From assembly GCF_004359215.1 (NCBI RefSeq), contig NC_090616.1:929626-969061 (forward strand): 39,436 nucleotides of DNA, given 5' to 3'. Position 1 is the stretch's first letter, and each line of letters opens with the position of its first letter. This document shows positions 1 through 9,451 of the stretch, one piece after another. The notes beneath the pieces are model-generated. The model was not told the origin of the DNA, made no database searches, and worked only from the letters and a program-made list of their open reading frames with translations. Origin of the DNA: Bremia lactucae. Lineage: Eukaryota > Oomycota > Peronosporomycetes > Peronosporales > Peronosporaceae. The translations under genes were made by a program, and so were the position numbers.

Positions 1-31
1 GCACTGCCAAATCCAAATTGGCCTTTTTAGT

Positions 32-493
32 GTCTTCTGTGACGGTTCGGATGTTGCCATTGGCAGTGCTCTATTACAAACAGATGTTGACGGGCGTGAA
101 CGTGTTATCGCGTTCGAGTCTAGACAGCTTTAAGCTGCAGAAAAGACCTACTCAGTTCATGACAAAGAGTTTCTTGCTGTGAAGTATGCTCTCGTCAAAT
201 TCAGAGTTCATCTGCTAGGCTCTAACCCGTTTGTGACATATACATACCACGCATCATTACGCACGGCGACTAAGTCGTCCCATATCTCACAGAGGATGGC
301 CCGATGGCTATTATTTTCCGCCGAATACAACTTCGAGGTGAAGTATAAGCCTGGCAAGCAGAATGCTTTGGTTAATGCGTTATCACGCAGGCCGGATTAT
401 GAGCTCTCCCATTTAAAGACGATAATGTCGCTTATTACTGGATTAATTTGTTCGGCTTACACCCAGGATAAACAGTGTGTTGTTCTGCTATGA
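32..493 (+). pseudogene. Ty3/gypsy pol fragment: RNase H domain (left copy)
   Basis: The frame reads FCDGSDVAIG at the start, which is the first catalytic Asp region of a gypsy RNase H. KYALVKFRVHLLG and then YKPGKQNALVNALSRRPD follow, the usual end of RNase H in chromodomain-type gypsy elements. An in-frame TAA at 131-133 interrupts it, and the homologous copy has the same stop at 4722-4724. The reverse transcriptase that should lie upstream is outside the window. It is a dead fragment of a multi-domain polyprotein, expected to be followed by the integrase, whose remnant begins near 519. Confidence 0.85.
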
Positions 494-518
494 GTACAAA
501 AGAGCACTGATTCGGGCT

Positions 519-840
519 TCAAATGGTCGGCACGTTCGCGTGCAATTTTACATCGATTTTCAATAGATAACGACCTGTTGATTTATTGCACGGACGCTGC
601 GGATCCCCCGCATGTCGATGTTTCTCATGATGAGGATTTGAAGTACCGAATTCTCTATGAGGTACACGATACTGTCCTTGGTGGTCATCTCGGTAAGAAA
701 AGAAAAGACCTACGGCTCTGTAAGCCAGAATTGTTGGCGGTCCAAACTTAACAAATGGGTCAGCACATACGTTCGCACATTTTAAACTTGCCAACGGGTT
801 AAGCCCTCGGCGCACGCTGCTGCGCCTATAGATCTACCTA
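519..840 (+). pseudogene. Gypsy integrase N-terminal zinc-binding fragment (left copy)
   Basis: The stretch HDTVLGGHLGK supplies the two His of the integrase HHCC zinc-binding domain. The downstream CxxC pair is damaged: the copy at 5115-5447 reads CETCQRV, but here the first Cys codon has changed and the frame has shifted near 690. The fragment stops at about 840, where an opposite-strand gypsy piece begins, so the catalytic core is missing from this strand. Confidence 0.75.
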
Positions 841-1031
841 ATCCCACGTCTAGTGGTTGGAAGCGTCGTTTGACGCGAGTTGAACCTAAGCTTGGCGCTC
901 AAAAACGTCAACGGCATAGGGCAATCTTGCCGAAGAGGAACTTCAAACTCCCAAGATTTTTTAGAAGTGAAGAACCCTAGCCACTTCACCAGATACTGGT
1001 ATTGGCCATTACGACGACGTCGCTTTAACAT
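834..1031 (-). pseudogene. Gypsy integrase C-terminal chromodomain (left copy)
   Basis: The minus strand encodes LKRRRRNGQYQYLVKWLG followed by SWEFEVPLRQDCP, a chromodomain core of the kind at the C-terminus of chromoviral integrases, where it is thought to direct insertion to particular chromatin. It faces the plus-strand integrase remnant, so two gypsy pol 3' regions meet tail to tail here. It is separated from the rest of its own integrase (1243-2046) by frame-disrupted sequence. Confidence 0.8.
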
Positions 1032-1124
1032 TGTTTCACACGAAACCTAAGGTTCCTTCGCACATCAAGCAGCGCGGGGGGGGGGCGAAATTTCGGCGGA
1101 AGATGCTTTGCTTTTAAGCACGAG

Positions 1125-1328
1125 GTGCAACTTCTTCATGAGGTCGTTGCTCGGGTTGAGAGCTCTCTTGAGGCAATTCAGAACCATCATTCAATGCTGG
1201 AACGTCAGCAACCTCGTTTAGAAAGCCAGCTGGACATCCTGGTTAGGATGCAGCAATCTGCGGCACGACCGTCTGTCTTGGCACAAGCGCCTGTAAGGCC
1301 ACGTGTGAAGGGTCCCGATATGGCTTAA
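1125..1328 (+). other. Coiled-coil-like open frame antisense to gypsy integrase (left copy)
   Basis: A 67-codon plus-strand frame has regular hydrophobic spacing (LLHEVVARVESSLEAIQ, then LESQLDILVRMQQ) and could form a coiled coil. It overlaps the antisense integrase tail at its 3' end, so part of it is a shadow. The first 40 residues lie where the minus strand is full of stops. I do not recognise a family. It may be a gag remnant or chance. Confidence 0.3.
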
Positions 1329-1515
1329 GCAAGCCGACGTAGAACACTGGGTGTGTACGCAGCTTGCTAGGAAGGTTTAGCGTGCAAGCTAGGCCTTTCT
1401 TGGCCACGACCGTAAATGGTCCAATAAAGCGCGGGCGCAATTTGGTGTTGAGGACCGCAGGAACCAAGTGAGTAGGTAAATTTTTAGCGTTTAATAAAAC
1501 TCGGTCTCCGACCAT
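1243..1515 (-). pseudogene. Gypsy integrase C-terminal region (left copy)
   Basis: The frame contains GDRVLLNAKNLPTH, KLRPRFIGPFTVVAKKG and HPVFYVGLLKPYRDPSHV. This is the SH3-like C-terminal segment of gypsy integrases (GPY/F module) that precedes the chromodomain. It is open for 90 codons and in frame-shifted continuity with the core at 1725-2046 upstream and the chromodomain at 834-1031 downstream, all on the minus strand. Confidence 0.85.
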
Positions 1516-1724
1516 ATAAGAATTAATATAGGTTCTGCCTTTGGCATCTGCTTGTTCATTTTGTTTGTCTTAGCTATCAGCCATCGTATCACGTACATGT
1601 CTCAAGACACTAAATCGCGTCGCGAGAAACTCGTTTACTTGTTTCCGAACGGTAATAGGGCTGATATTAGCAAGCCTATCGGCTAATTCTCTCTCACCGA
1701 GCCCTGAACCACGCAATGGTATCG

Positions 1725-2046
1725 TTAACGGAATACGTGAGTGGGTGAGACCGTTGACATAGAACGGAGTATAGCTTGTAGAGGCATGTACAGTTTCATT
1801 TTACGCAAAATCCACCACTGGGAGCATTCAAGCCCAGCGCTTTGGTATCTGAGCACACACACTGCGTAAAACGTCTTCAATGACGCGATTGAAACGTTCA
1901 GTTTGACAATTGGTCTGCAGGTAGTCCGCAGTGGACATATCCAATCTAGTGCCAAGCACTCGTAAAATTGATTTCCAGAATATAACCGTGAAACGAGGGC
2001 CTCGATCAGAGATAATTTTTACTGACAAATCATGTTGTTGAAGCAC
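1725..2046 (-). pseudogene. Gypsy integrase catalytic core (left copy)
   Basis: SVKIISDRGPRFT carries the second Asp of the DDE triad, and CQTERFNRVIEDVLRSVC carries the Glu. The frame ends at a stop after KRWA, and the continuation (VNGLTHSRIPLTIPLRGSG) is shifted by indels. The first Asp and the zinc-binding domain are absent, because the piece starts next to the 179-codon frame near 2100. Confidence 0.85.
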
Positions 2047-2107
2047 GCGAGCCTCAGTGCGGCTTCAATCCATTGTCGCACGGTCAGCCGAAGCAGCAAA
2101 ACATTGG

Positions 2108-2647
2108 CTAGATCTTTCTTCGTTTTTTTGGCATAAATGCCGAACTTAACTGGTCTTTGGCCTTAATCTTGGCGAAATCGAAGCAGAGCTTTCGTTTCAA
2201 ACGAACATTAGCCACATCCGCAGACTCTCTAATATTCCAAATATTATAGCGGCGGCGGCCCCGGTGGACCCAGTTTTCAAATGAGACTTCCTTTTCACTT
2301 CTTGTTTCGTTTGGAAATAAAACGATCGGAATTTCTCTTATTGAGGTCACCGAAGCCCCACCGGCTTGATCACGTAAACGCGCCAGATGCTGACTTCTCG
2401 TCATTACCTTTGGCGGAAGGTTTCGCTCATGAAGGGCGTCGTGAGCAGCTATCTCCTCTGGCGTTCTTGCCGTGTCACCGGAGGTCCAAATGGCCAAACT
2501 GCGACCCACCATTTCTTTGAAAGGCTCGTCCGCACTAAGCGGGGTGAATCTATATTCACTATGAGCTATACCTTTCGCTTTCTTGGCAGCCCGACGACGG
2601 GTTTGTTCCTCTATGAGGATTGCCCGCTCTTGCTCTTCATAGAGCAA
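2108..2647 (-). CDS. 179-residue protein of unknown function (left copy)
   Basis: This is an uninterrupted frame, identical to that at 6693-7232. The N-terminus is highly charged and probably helical (YEEQERAILIEEQTRRRAAKK), the middle holds an RSQHLARLRDQAGG segment, and the C-terminus ends in MPKKRRKI, which resembles a basic nuclear localisation signal. I do not recognise the family. It lies between gypsy integrase debris and the copia LTR that begins 17 bases beyond its start. It could be the 3' part of a larger gene cut by the copia insertion, or a retroelement accessory frame. The first Met is only the first available one. Confidence 0.45.
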   Translation of the reverse strand: MLYEEQERAILIEEQTRRRAAKKAKGIAHSEYRFTPLSADEPFKEMVGRSLAIWTSGDTARTPEEIAAHDALHERNLPPKVMTRSQHLARLRDQAGGASVTSIREIPIVLFPNETRSEKEVSFENWVHRGRRRYNIWNIRESADVANVRLKRKLCFDFAKIKAKDQLSSAFMPKKRRKI

Positions 2648-2664
2648 AATTGTAATGATGTATG

Positions 2665-3103
2665 TATAGAAAGTAAAAACGTTGAGCGCTTTTAGAGGAA
2701 GATAAAAATCTGTTTATTGTAAGTATTGCTACTTTTGTCGCCTAAAAGTCTCTCTGCTCCAACAGCTCCAAAACGGTTGGTTGTCGGTCAACGCTACCTA
2801 ACAACATCTTGCTTTCACTATGGATAGTCGAAGTACGTCTGGCGATAATCGTAGAATCCAGTACCGTTTCGCAACAAAGACAACAGTCCTTTGCTTCAAC
2901 ATTAACCTTCAAACACTCCTCCTCGAGTGCGCCTTAGTTCTTCTATCTTTCTTTTTTTTCTTGAACACTCTTTGATCGTCATGCATGTCCTTGGCCATCC
3001 TTATTCTTGAACACCTCTTGATCGTCTTCTTTTCTTGGCCATTGTTGGCACCTTTTTAGCCGATATGCATCATTTGCGAAGAGCCACGACTATTTCGATT
3101 TTT
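2665..3103 (-). mobile_element. Copia 3' LTR (left copy)
   Basis: The outer boundary (tatagaaagtaaaaacg) is the same as at 7250 and at 12091, where it adjoins the primer-binding site, so this is an LTR end. The inner boundary is set by the end of the RNase H frame at 3104. The block is nearly identical to 7250-7688. Confidence 0.75.
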
Positions 3104-3277
3104 TTAAGCTTTGTGATGAGGAAGTATCACGAGCCTAAAAGAATCAAGTGCATTCGTCATTAGGTCGGCTAGCATCAGCTCTGACCTCAGGTAAGACGCA
3201 TTGATTTTGCCTCGACGCGAATAATCACACAGGAACTTGAATCGAACGTCGACATGCTTTGACTTGATCGACGACGC
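3104..3277 (-). pseudogene. Copia RNase H C-terminal fragment, cut by the assembly gap
   Basis: The minus-strand frame encodes the last residues of copia RNase H, including KSKHVDVRFKFL and ELMLADLMTNAL, and ends with the same stop as the copy at 7689. The next base is N at 3278, so the rest of this copia copy is missing from the assembly here. Confidence 0.8.
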
Positions 3278-3278
3278 N
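3278..3278. other. Single-N assembly join
   Basis: An isolated N separates copia RNase H sequence from gypsy gag sequence on the other strand. The homologous sequence at 7862 continues into copia RNase H, so the N is a contig join and not a base ambiguity. Confidence 0.8.
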
Positions 3279-3840
3279 GATCACGGGTCAGCGCGACTTG
3301 ATAGGGTCAACGAACCCTAGAATACTATGCCCAGGAGTTGAGAACTCTCATTGCATCTAATCATTAAGACCCGGTGCAAGGAGCTATTGTCGTAACCATC
3401 TTCAAGGGTAGTCTCAATGAGGGCGTTGCCCGGATGGAATCTTCCCGATCTCATCCTGCTACTTTCGACGAGGCAGTTGACATAGCTCTACGCGCTGAGT
3501 TCGACTTCAAGTCTGTTCGTGTTAGACACCTGTTTATCGAACAAGCTCTTCGAGCACATGGGTACCGTCTAATAGACCGGAATCCATGGGTCAAAGCCTC
3601 GTTGAGGAAGGAGAACAGGCTCTTCAAGCTGTGGAACAGAACAAGAAAATCCGTAGATGTTCTCTGTGCGGAACCACGAAACAGTTACGTCCGGCCGGTC
3701 CCCTAATAATATTGCGAATGGTGTAACTGGTAACGTTGAGGGAGAAGTTAGCCTTGCGGCAACTTCGTTACATTCTCTTTTAGATTATACGAAATGTCTA
3801 TTGATGAGTGAGGCCGAGTCTTAAGGCTGGCGACTTATCT
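3279..3840 (+). pseudogene. Ty3/gypsy gag fragment
   Basis: The open part at 3374-3706 reads IFKGSLNEGVARMESSR and HPATFDEAVDIALRAEFDFKS. This is the end of the gypsy gag capsid region, where a conserved ATF-EAV-IAL-AE stretch precedes the nucleocapsid. No intact zinc knuckle follows (a lone SLCGTT-like remnant lies near 3660). About 170 bases of unassigned sequence precede the RT remnant. Gag assembles the cytoplasmic particle in which reverse transcription occurs, and this copy is far too decayed to do so. Confidence 0.7.
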
Positions 3841-3904
3841 GAGATGGTGGTCATTCGATCAACGATTAAATTATACTCATCGTCCCTTCTGCACGAAACT
3901 GTCC

Positions 3905-4330
3905 TGGATGACAAAAAAAAAAGCTATACGTTGTGCGCGGAGTAGGTCATCGATCCTTAAAGATCCTACGGATCCATTTTATTTCTTGAATAAGAAATTC
4001 CAAGATGTTGTATGTACCAATCCACCATCTGTTTTACCTCCAAATCGAGGTCAAGCGGTATGCTATGGGACTGGTTGGTTGTGCCACAAGGGCTCTCCAA
4101 CACCGCGGCAACATTTAATCGGCTAGTGGCGCAACTGTTCCGCCCTCATCGAGGTTATCAAACAGACCTATTTTATGATATTTTTGTCCATAGTCGTGCG
4201 GAGCAGGGTCGGTCGGATATGAAAGGTCATTTGGACCATTTGCGAGCAGTGTTCGCGTGTATGCGCACAAATAAGTTGTCTACCCATGCATCTAAATGCG
4301 TTTTTGGCGGAAAAGAAATTCTGTTTTAAG
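3905..4330 (+). pseudogene. Ty3/gypsy reverse transcriptase fragment with altered active site
   Basis: VVPQGLSNTAATFNRLVAQL is the conserved RT palm segment. DIFVHSR and HLRAVFACMRTNKL follow at the expected spacing. The catalytic box that normally reads FDDIFVHS reads FYDIFVHS, so one of the two metal-binding Asp residues is lost. The upstream part (SILKDPTDPFYFL) is in another frame. It continues into the connection and RNase H at 4331-5050. Confidence 0.85.
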
Positions 4331-5050
4331 GATGCTTCATTGGGAAGTGAGGCCTTAGAGCGGATCCCGCTAAGGTAAAGCCATAGTAAATTGGCCGGCT
4401 CCTAAACACCAAACGGATTTGCTCGAGTGGTTGGGTCTCGCCAAATATTTGCACAGCCATAGCAAAAAAATTGCTGATATGGTTAGGCCATTATCTAATC
4501 TCCTTAAAAAGGATACAGAATGGTGTTGGTCTAGCACAGAATATAATGCTATTAAGCAGTTAAGGATAGTCTAATACATGCCCCAATTCTCGCACTGCCA
4601 AATCCAAATTGGCCTTTTTAGTGTCTTCTGTGACGGTTCGGATGTTGCCATTGGCAGTGCTCTATTACAAACAGATGGTGACGGGCGTGAACGTGTTACC
4701 GCGTTCGAGACCAGACAGCTTTAAGCTGCAGAAAAGAACTACTCAGTTCATGACAAAAAGTTTCTTGCTATGAAGTATGCTCTCGTCAAAATCAGAGTTC
4801 ATCTGCTAGGCTCTAACCCGTTTGTGACATATACATACCATGCATCATTACGCACGGCGACTAAGTCGTCCCATATCTCACAGAGGATGACCCGATGGCT
4901 ATTTTTTTCCGCCGAATACAACTTCGAGGTGAAGTATAAGCCTGGCAAGCAGAATGCTTTGGCCAATGCGTTATCACGCAGGCCGGATTATGAGCTCTCT
5001 CATTTAAAGACGATAATGTCGCTTATTACTGGATTAATTTGTTCGGCATA
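4331..5050 (+). pseudogene. Gypsy RT connection and RNase H
   Basis: The first part contains WLGLAKYLHSHSKKIADMVR and PLSNLLKKDTEWCW, the RT-RNase H connection of gypsy pol. It leads into FCDGSDVAIG and the RNase H at 4623 onward, ending with YKPGKQNALANALSRRPD. From 4592 this is the second copy of the block seen at 1-493. It shares the TAA (4722-4724), so the stop predates the duplication. Confidence 0.85.
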
Positions 5051-5060
5051 GACCCAGGAT

Positions 5061-5449
5061 GGACAGTGTGTTGCTCTGCTATGAGCACAAAAGAGCACTG
5101 ACTCGGGCTTCAAATTGTCGGCACATTTGCATGCAATGTTACATCGATTTTCTATAGATAACGACCTGTTGATTTATTCCACGGACGCTGCGGATCCCCC
5201 GCATGTCGATGCTTCTCATGATGAGGATTTGAAGTACCGAATTCTCTATGAGGCACACGATATTGTCCTTGGTGGTCATCTCGGTAAAGAAAAGATCGAC
5301 GGCTCTGTAAGGCAGATTTGTTGGCGGTCCAAACTTAATAAATGGGTCAGCACATACGTTCGCACATGCGAAACTTGCCAACGGGTTAAACCCTCGGCGC
5401 ACGCTGCTGCGCCTATAGATCAACCTAATCCCACGTCTAGTGGTTGAAG
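5061..5449 (+). pseudogene. Gypsy integrase zinc-binding domain
   Basis: This copy keeps the whole HHCC module: HDIVLGGHLGKEK supplies the His pair and RTCETCQRVKPSAHAAAP the Cys pair. It is open from 5115 to 5447. The frame then stops exactly where sequence from an oppositely oriented gypsy (the chromodomain) starts, so no catalytic core follows. Confidence 0.85.
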
Positions 5450-5617
5450 CGTCGTTTGACGCGAGTTGAACCTAAGCTTGGCGCTCAAAAACGTCAACGG
5501 CATAGGGCAATCTTGCCGAAGAGGAACTTCAAACTCCCAAGATTTTTTAGAAGTGAAGAACCCTAGCCACTTCACCAGATACTGGTATTGGCCATTACGA
5601 CGACGTCGCTTTAACAT
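5420..5617 (-). pseudogene. Gypsy integrase chromodomain (right copy)
   Basis: It carries the same RRRNGQYQYLVKWLGF and SWEFEVPLRQDCP signature as 834-1031. Its last codons overlap the plus-strand integrase remnant at the tail-to-tail junction near 5449. Confidence 0.8.
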
Positions 5618-5913
5618 TGTTTCACACGAAACCTAAGGTTCCTTCGCACATCAAGCAGCGCGGGGGGGGGCGAAATTTCGGCGGAAGATGCTTTGCTTTT
5701 AAGCACGAGGTGCAACTTCTTCATGAGGTCGTTGCTCGGGTTGAGAGCTCTCTTGAGGCAATTCAGAACCATCATTCAATGCTGGAACGTCAGCAACCTC
5801 GTTTAGAAAGCCAGCTGGACATCCTGGTTAGGATGCAGCAATCTGCGGCACGACCGTCTGTCTTGGCACAAGCGCCTGTAAGGCCACGTGTGAAGGGTCC
5901 CGATATGGCTTAA
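5617..5913 (+). other. 98-codon coiled-coil-like frame antisense to integrase (right copy)
   Basis: A basic start (HTKPKVPSHIKQRGG) leads into a heptad-like run (LHEVVARVESSLEAI, LERQQPRLESQLDILVRM). Its 3' 86 bases are the antisense of the integrase tail. In the left copy an indel in a G-run removes the N-terminal part. I do not recognise a family, and an antisense chance frame is not excluded. Confidence 0.3.
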
Positions 5914-6100
5914 GCAAGCCGACGTAGAGCACTGGGTGTGTACGCAGCTTGCTAGGAAGGTTTAGCGTGCAAGCTAGGCCTTTCTTGGCCACGACCGTAA
6001 ATGGTCCAATAAAGCGCGGGCGCAATTTGGTGTTGAGGACCGCAGGAACCAAGTGAGTAGGTAAATTTTTAGCGTTTAATAAAACTCGGTCTCCGACCAT
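5828..6100 (-). pseudogene. Gypsy integrase C-terminal region (right copy)
   Basis: GDRVLLNAKNLPTH, RPRFIGPFTVVAKKG and YVGLLKPYRDPSHV identify the GPY/F module. It differs from the left copy by one visible residue (HPVLYV instead of HPVFYV). Confidence 0.85.
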
Positions 6101-6309
6101 ATAAGAATTAATATAGGTTCTGCCTTTGGCATCTGCTTGTTCATTTTGTTTGTCTTAGCTATCAGCCATCGTATCACGTACATGTCTCAAGACACTAAAT
6201 CGCGTCGCGAGAAACTCGTTTACTTGTTTCCGAACGGTAATAGGGCTGATATTAGCAAGCCTATCGGCTAATTCTCTCTCACCGAGCCCTGAACCACGCA
6301 ATGGTATCG

Positions 6310-6631
6310 TTAACGGAATACGTGAGTGGGTGAGACCGTTGACATAGAACGGAGTATAGCTTGTAGAGGCATGTACAGTTTCATTTTACGCAAAATCCAC
6401 CACTGGGAGCATTCAAGCCCAGCGCTTTGGTATCTGAGCACACACACTGCGTAAAACGTCTTCAATGACGCGATTGAAACGTTCAGTTTGACAATTGGTC
6501 TGCAGGTAGTCCGCAGTGGACATATCCAATCTAGTGCCAAGCACTCGTAAAATTGATTTCCAGAATATAACCGTGAAACGAGGGCCTCGATCAGAGATAA
6601 TTTTTACTGACAAATCATGTTGTTGAAGCAC
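6310..6631 (-). pseudogene. Gypsy integrase catalytic core (right copy)
   Basis: IISDRGPRFT and TERFNRVIEDVLRS give the second and third acidic residues of the DDE core. It is the same truncated core as at 1725-2046, with the same internal stop after KRWA. The zinc-binding domain on this strand is absent. Confidence 0.85.
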
Positions 6632-6692
6632 GCGAGCCTCAGTGCGGCTTCAATCCATTGTCGCACGGTCAGCCGAAGCAGCAAAACATTGG

Positions 6693-7232
6693 CTAGATCT
6701 TTCTTCGTTTTTTTGGCATAAATGCCGAACTTAACTGGTCTTTGGCCTTAATCTTGGCGAAATCGAAGCAGAGCTTTCGTTTCAAACGAACATTAGCCAC
6801 ATCCGCAGACTCTCTAATATTCCAAATATTATAGCGGCGGCGGCCCCGGTGGACCCAGTTTTCAAATGAGACTTCCTTTTCACTTCTTGTTTCGTTTGGA
6901 AATAAAACGATCGGAATTTCTCTTATTGAGGTCACCGAAGCCCCACCGGCTTGATCACGTAAACGCGCCAGATGCTGACTTCTCGTCATTACCTTTGGCG
7001 GAAGGTTTCGCTCATGAAGGGCGTCGTGAGCAGCTATCTCCTCTGGCGTTCTTGCCGTGTCACCGGAGGTCCAAATGGCCAAACTGCGACCCACCATTTC
7101 TTTGAAAGGCTCGTCCGCACTAAGCGGGGTGAATCTATATTCACTATGAGCTATACCTTTCGCTTTCTTGGCAGCCCGACGACGGGTTTGTTCCTCTATG
7201 AGGATTGCCCGCTCTTGCTCTTCATAGAGCAA
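6693..7232 (-). CDS. 179-residue protein of unknown function (right copy)
   Basis: Same open frame as 2108-2647, with no amino-acid difference that I can see. It has a charged helical N-terminus, a C-terminal MPKKRRKI basic tail, and no recognised domain. Preservation in both copies is weak evidence for function, because the flanking non-coding sequence is nearly identical too. The copia LTR begins 17 bases upstream of its first Met, so the true N-terminus may have been lost to that insertion. Confidence 0.45.
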   Translation of the reverse strand: MLYEEQERAILIEEQTRRRAAKKAKGIAHSEYRFTPLSADEPFKEMVGRSLAIWTSGDTARTPEEIAAHDALHERNLPPKVMTRSQHLARLRDQAGGASVTSIREIPIVLFPNETRSEKEVSFENWVHRGRRRYNIWNIRESADVANVRLKRKLCFDFAKIKAKDQLSSAFMPKKRRKI

Positions 7233-7249
7233 AATTGTAATGATGTATG

Positions 7250-7688
7250 TATAGAAAGTAAAAACGTTGAGCGCTTTTAGAGGAAGATAAAAATCTGTTT
7301 ATTGTAAGTATTGCTACTTTTGTCGCCTAAAAGTCTCTCTGCTCCAACAGCTCCAAAACGGTTGGTTGTCGGTCAACGCTACCTAACAACATCTTGCTTT
7401 CACTATGGATAGTCGAAGTACGTCTGGCGATAATCGTAGAATCCAGTACCGTTTCGCAACAAAGACAACAGTCCTTTGCTTCAACATTAACCTTCAAACA
7501 CTCCTCCTCGAGTGCGCCTTAGTTCTTCTATCTTTCTTTTTTTTCTTGAACACTCTTTGATCGTCATGCATGTCCTTGGCCATCCTTATTCTTGAACACC
7601 TCTTGATCGTCTTCTTTTCTTGGCCATTGTTGGCACCTTTTTAGCCGATATGCATCATTTGCGAAGAGCCACGACTATTTCGATTTTT
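7250..7688 (-). mobile_element. Copia 3' LTR
   Basis: It begins outward with tatagaaagtaaaaacg at 7250, the motif found at 12091 beside the primer-binding site. Inward it ends near an A-rich stretch (aaaaaaatcgaaat on the minus strand) that directly follows the RNase H stop and is a plausible polypurine tract. Length is about 440 bp. The matching 5' LTR is largely lost. Confidence 0.7.
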
Positions 7689-8209
7689 TTAAGCTTTGTG
7701 ATGAGGAAGTATCACGAGCCTAAAAGAATCAAGTGCATTCGTCATTAGGTCGGCTAGCATCAGCTCTGACCTCAGGTAAGACGCATTGATTTTGCCTCGA
7801 CGCGAATAATCACACAGGAACTTGAATCGAACGTCGACATGCTTTGACTTGATCGACGACGCCTTATCAGCAATTTGACTGATTGCTGCTTGATAATCGA
7901 CGTGCAGATACATCGGCAAAGATGGAGCTATTCCGATCTTGGTGAGCATCTTGCAGAGGCCGAGCATTTTGCGCGCCGTCTCTGAGGCAGCGACAAGCTC
8001 GGGCTCCATAGTCGATAACGAATGCCACTTTGCTTGCAGGCACCCCAGTTGACTGCCATGCAACTTAAGCGCAACACCCCACCAGTCATCGACTTTCTGT
8101 CGAACTTGTCCCCAGCAAAGTCGGCGTCGCTATAAGCTTTCAATCGCAGGGCTTGGTGTCGATCTTGAGCCGGAGTCATGGTAATTTTTAAGCTAGCAGT
8201 ACCTTTCAC
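7689..8209 (-). pseudogene. Copia RNase H
   Basis: Two overlapping frames carry AYSDADFAGDKFDRKSMTGG, the first catalytic Asp region of copia RNase H. SLSTMEPELVAASETARKM and LHVDYQAAISQIADK follow, with the catalytic Glu and Asp, then KSKHVDVRFKFLCDY and ADLMTNAL. A frameshift near 8050 separates the two halves. The stop at 7689 is followed directly by the presumed polypurine tract. Confidence 0.9.
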
Positions 8210-9451
8210 ATACCTCGCAACCTTCTTAGCGAGACTCCAGTAAATTAACCGTGGTGCATGCGTCTGACGTGCGGCCTTAAGAAGCGCAAAAGCGATGTCA
8301 GGCCGGGTGTACCGCGCTACTCACAGCAAACTTCCAATAAGTGACTAAGACTATCCAATAGTTGGTCCTGCACTCGCACTTTCCGAGCCTAGAAGAGTTG
8401 CGTCTTTGCTTGCACTTCGTAACAGTCACCACAATTGGTGCACCCGTACAATTCGGATTTCTAGTCCGTTTCCACGAAGAAGGTCACCGATTGCCTCCTC
8501 CTGATCCAGAGTGTAGCCTCCTTTGCCATTAAGGTCGATAGGCATGCCGAGAAACTTACTGACAAGCCCTAGGTCCTTGATTGATAGGGATGTCAGGCTG
8601 TCGAAAAGGCGATTCACAGCTGCCGCATTCGTTTTGGTAGCGAGAAGATCATCAACATACACTCCAACAACGACGAGATCTTCCCTATCTTTTTCCAGTA
8701 TAAACACATGTCACTTTCGCAGCACTGGAAACAGGCTTCGACTAGGCGTGCGTGCAACAGCTGACTCCATAGTCGGCCAGCCTGTTTCAGCCCGTAGAGG
8801 CTCTTGTATAGCTATCTCTTTCGCTTTCACCATCGTACTTGTTGATCGTCTCGGTGGAGATACTCAAGCCGCGCGGCAGCTGCAGGAATATCTGCAGATG
8901 TTCCTCCTTGTCCGCCTTGACATATGCGTTGAGGATGTCGCCATGCTTAGCAGACACCCCACACGCCGCAGCTAGAGCTGGAATAATCTTCTCGGTCAAT
9001 AGGTCCATTACTGCCGCAAAAATCAAATTGAAGTCGACGCCCAGAACTTGTACGTGTCCACAAGCGACAAGTCGTGCCTTCAATTGCTCGACCTTTCCTT
9101 GCGCATCTGTCTTGGTCTTATATACCCACTTGATATGTAATGCGTTAGAGCCAGGCGGACGTTGACGACTTGCTAGACGTTGTAGGTTTGGAGCGCCGCA
9201 ATTATCACTTCTATTGCCTTGACCCATCCATTACACTGTTCACTTTGCATCACTTCGCTGAAATTTATGGGGTCCTGTTTAAAAGCAGCAATCACTGATG
9301 CCATTGGTTGTCGTCGGCTCCTTCTGAGCCTTAGCCGCCTCTGCACGTTTTGACGCCCAACGCGTACCGTATGCATACCTCGTCTATGGCCTCTGGCTCT
9401 TTGCGAAAGTCGTCGCGTCCTTCTTTTCACCTTGTGACATGGTGGCCACAT
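8210..9451 (-). pseudogene. Copia reverse transcriptase
   Basis: Reading down the minus strand: NALHIKWVYKTKTDAQGKVE and KARLVACGHVQVLGVDF (fingers), GDILNAYVKADKEEHLQIF (palm, around 8900), then VVVGVYVDDLLATK with the YVDD active site at 8648-8659, and LGLVSKFLGMPIDLNGKGGY. The active-site residues are intact, but stops and shifts at about 8710-8790 and beyond 8426 break the frame. Confidence 0.9.

Larger units (their letters stand above)
1..3277. repeat. Left copy of a large gypsy/ORF179/copia-LTR duplication
   Basis: This block matches 4592-7862 in the same order and orientation. The offset is 4591 bases at the left end and 4585 in the right part. Scattered substitutions and indels occur up to about 840, and after that the two copies are nearly identical. 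It ends at the single N at 3278, in the middle of copia RNase H sequence. Both copies contain the copia LTR at the same junction, so the copy arose by duplicating an already nested structure, or is an alternative haplotype placed beside it by assembly. Confidence 0.9.
4592..7862. repeat. Right copy of the gypsy/ORF179/copia-LTR duplication
   Basis: This is homologous to 1-3277 with the same internal order: RNase H (+), integrase zinc domain (+), chromodomain and integrase (-), 179-codon frame (-), copia LTR and RNase H end (-). Unlike the left copy it continues rightward into the rest of a copia element and leftward into gypsy gag and RT. Confidence 0.9.

Noticed and set aside
2281..2695. Plus-strand open frames at 2281-2520 and 2387-2695 (and at 6866-7280)
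   Set aside because: They lie antisense to the open 179-codon frame and show no domain, so they are shadows.
2665..7250. Two independent copia insertions into the same gypsy site
   Set aside because: Identical junctions and near-identical flanks show that one nested structure was duplicated.
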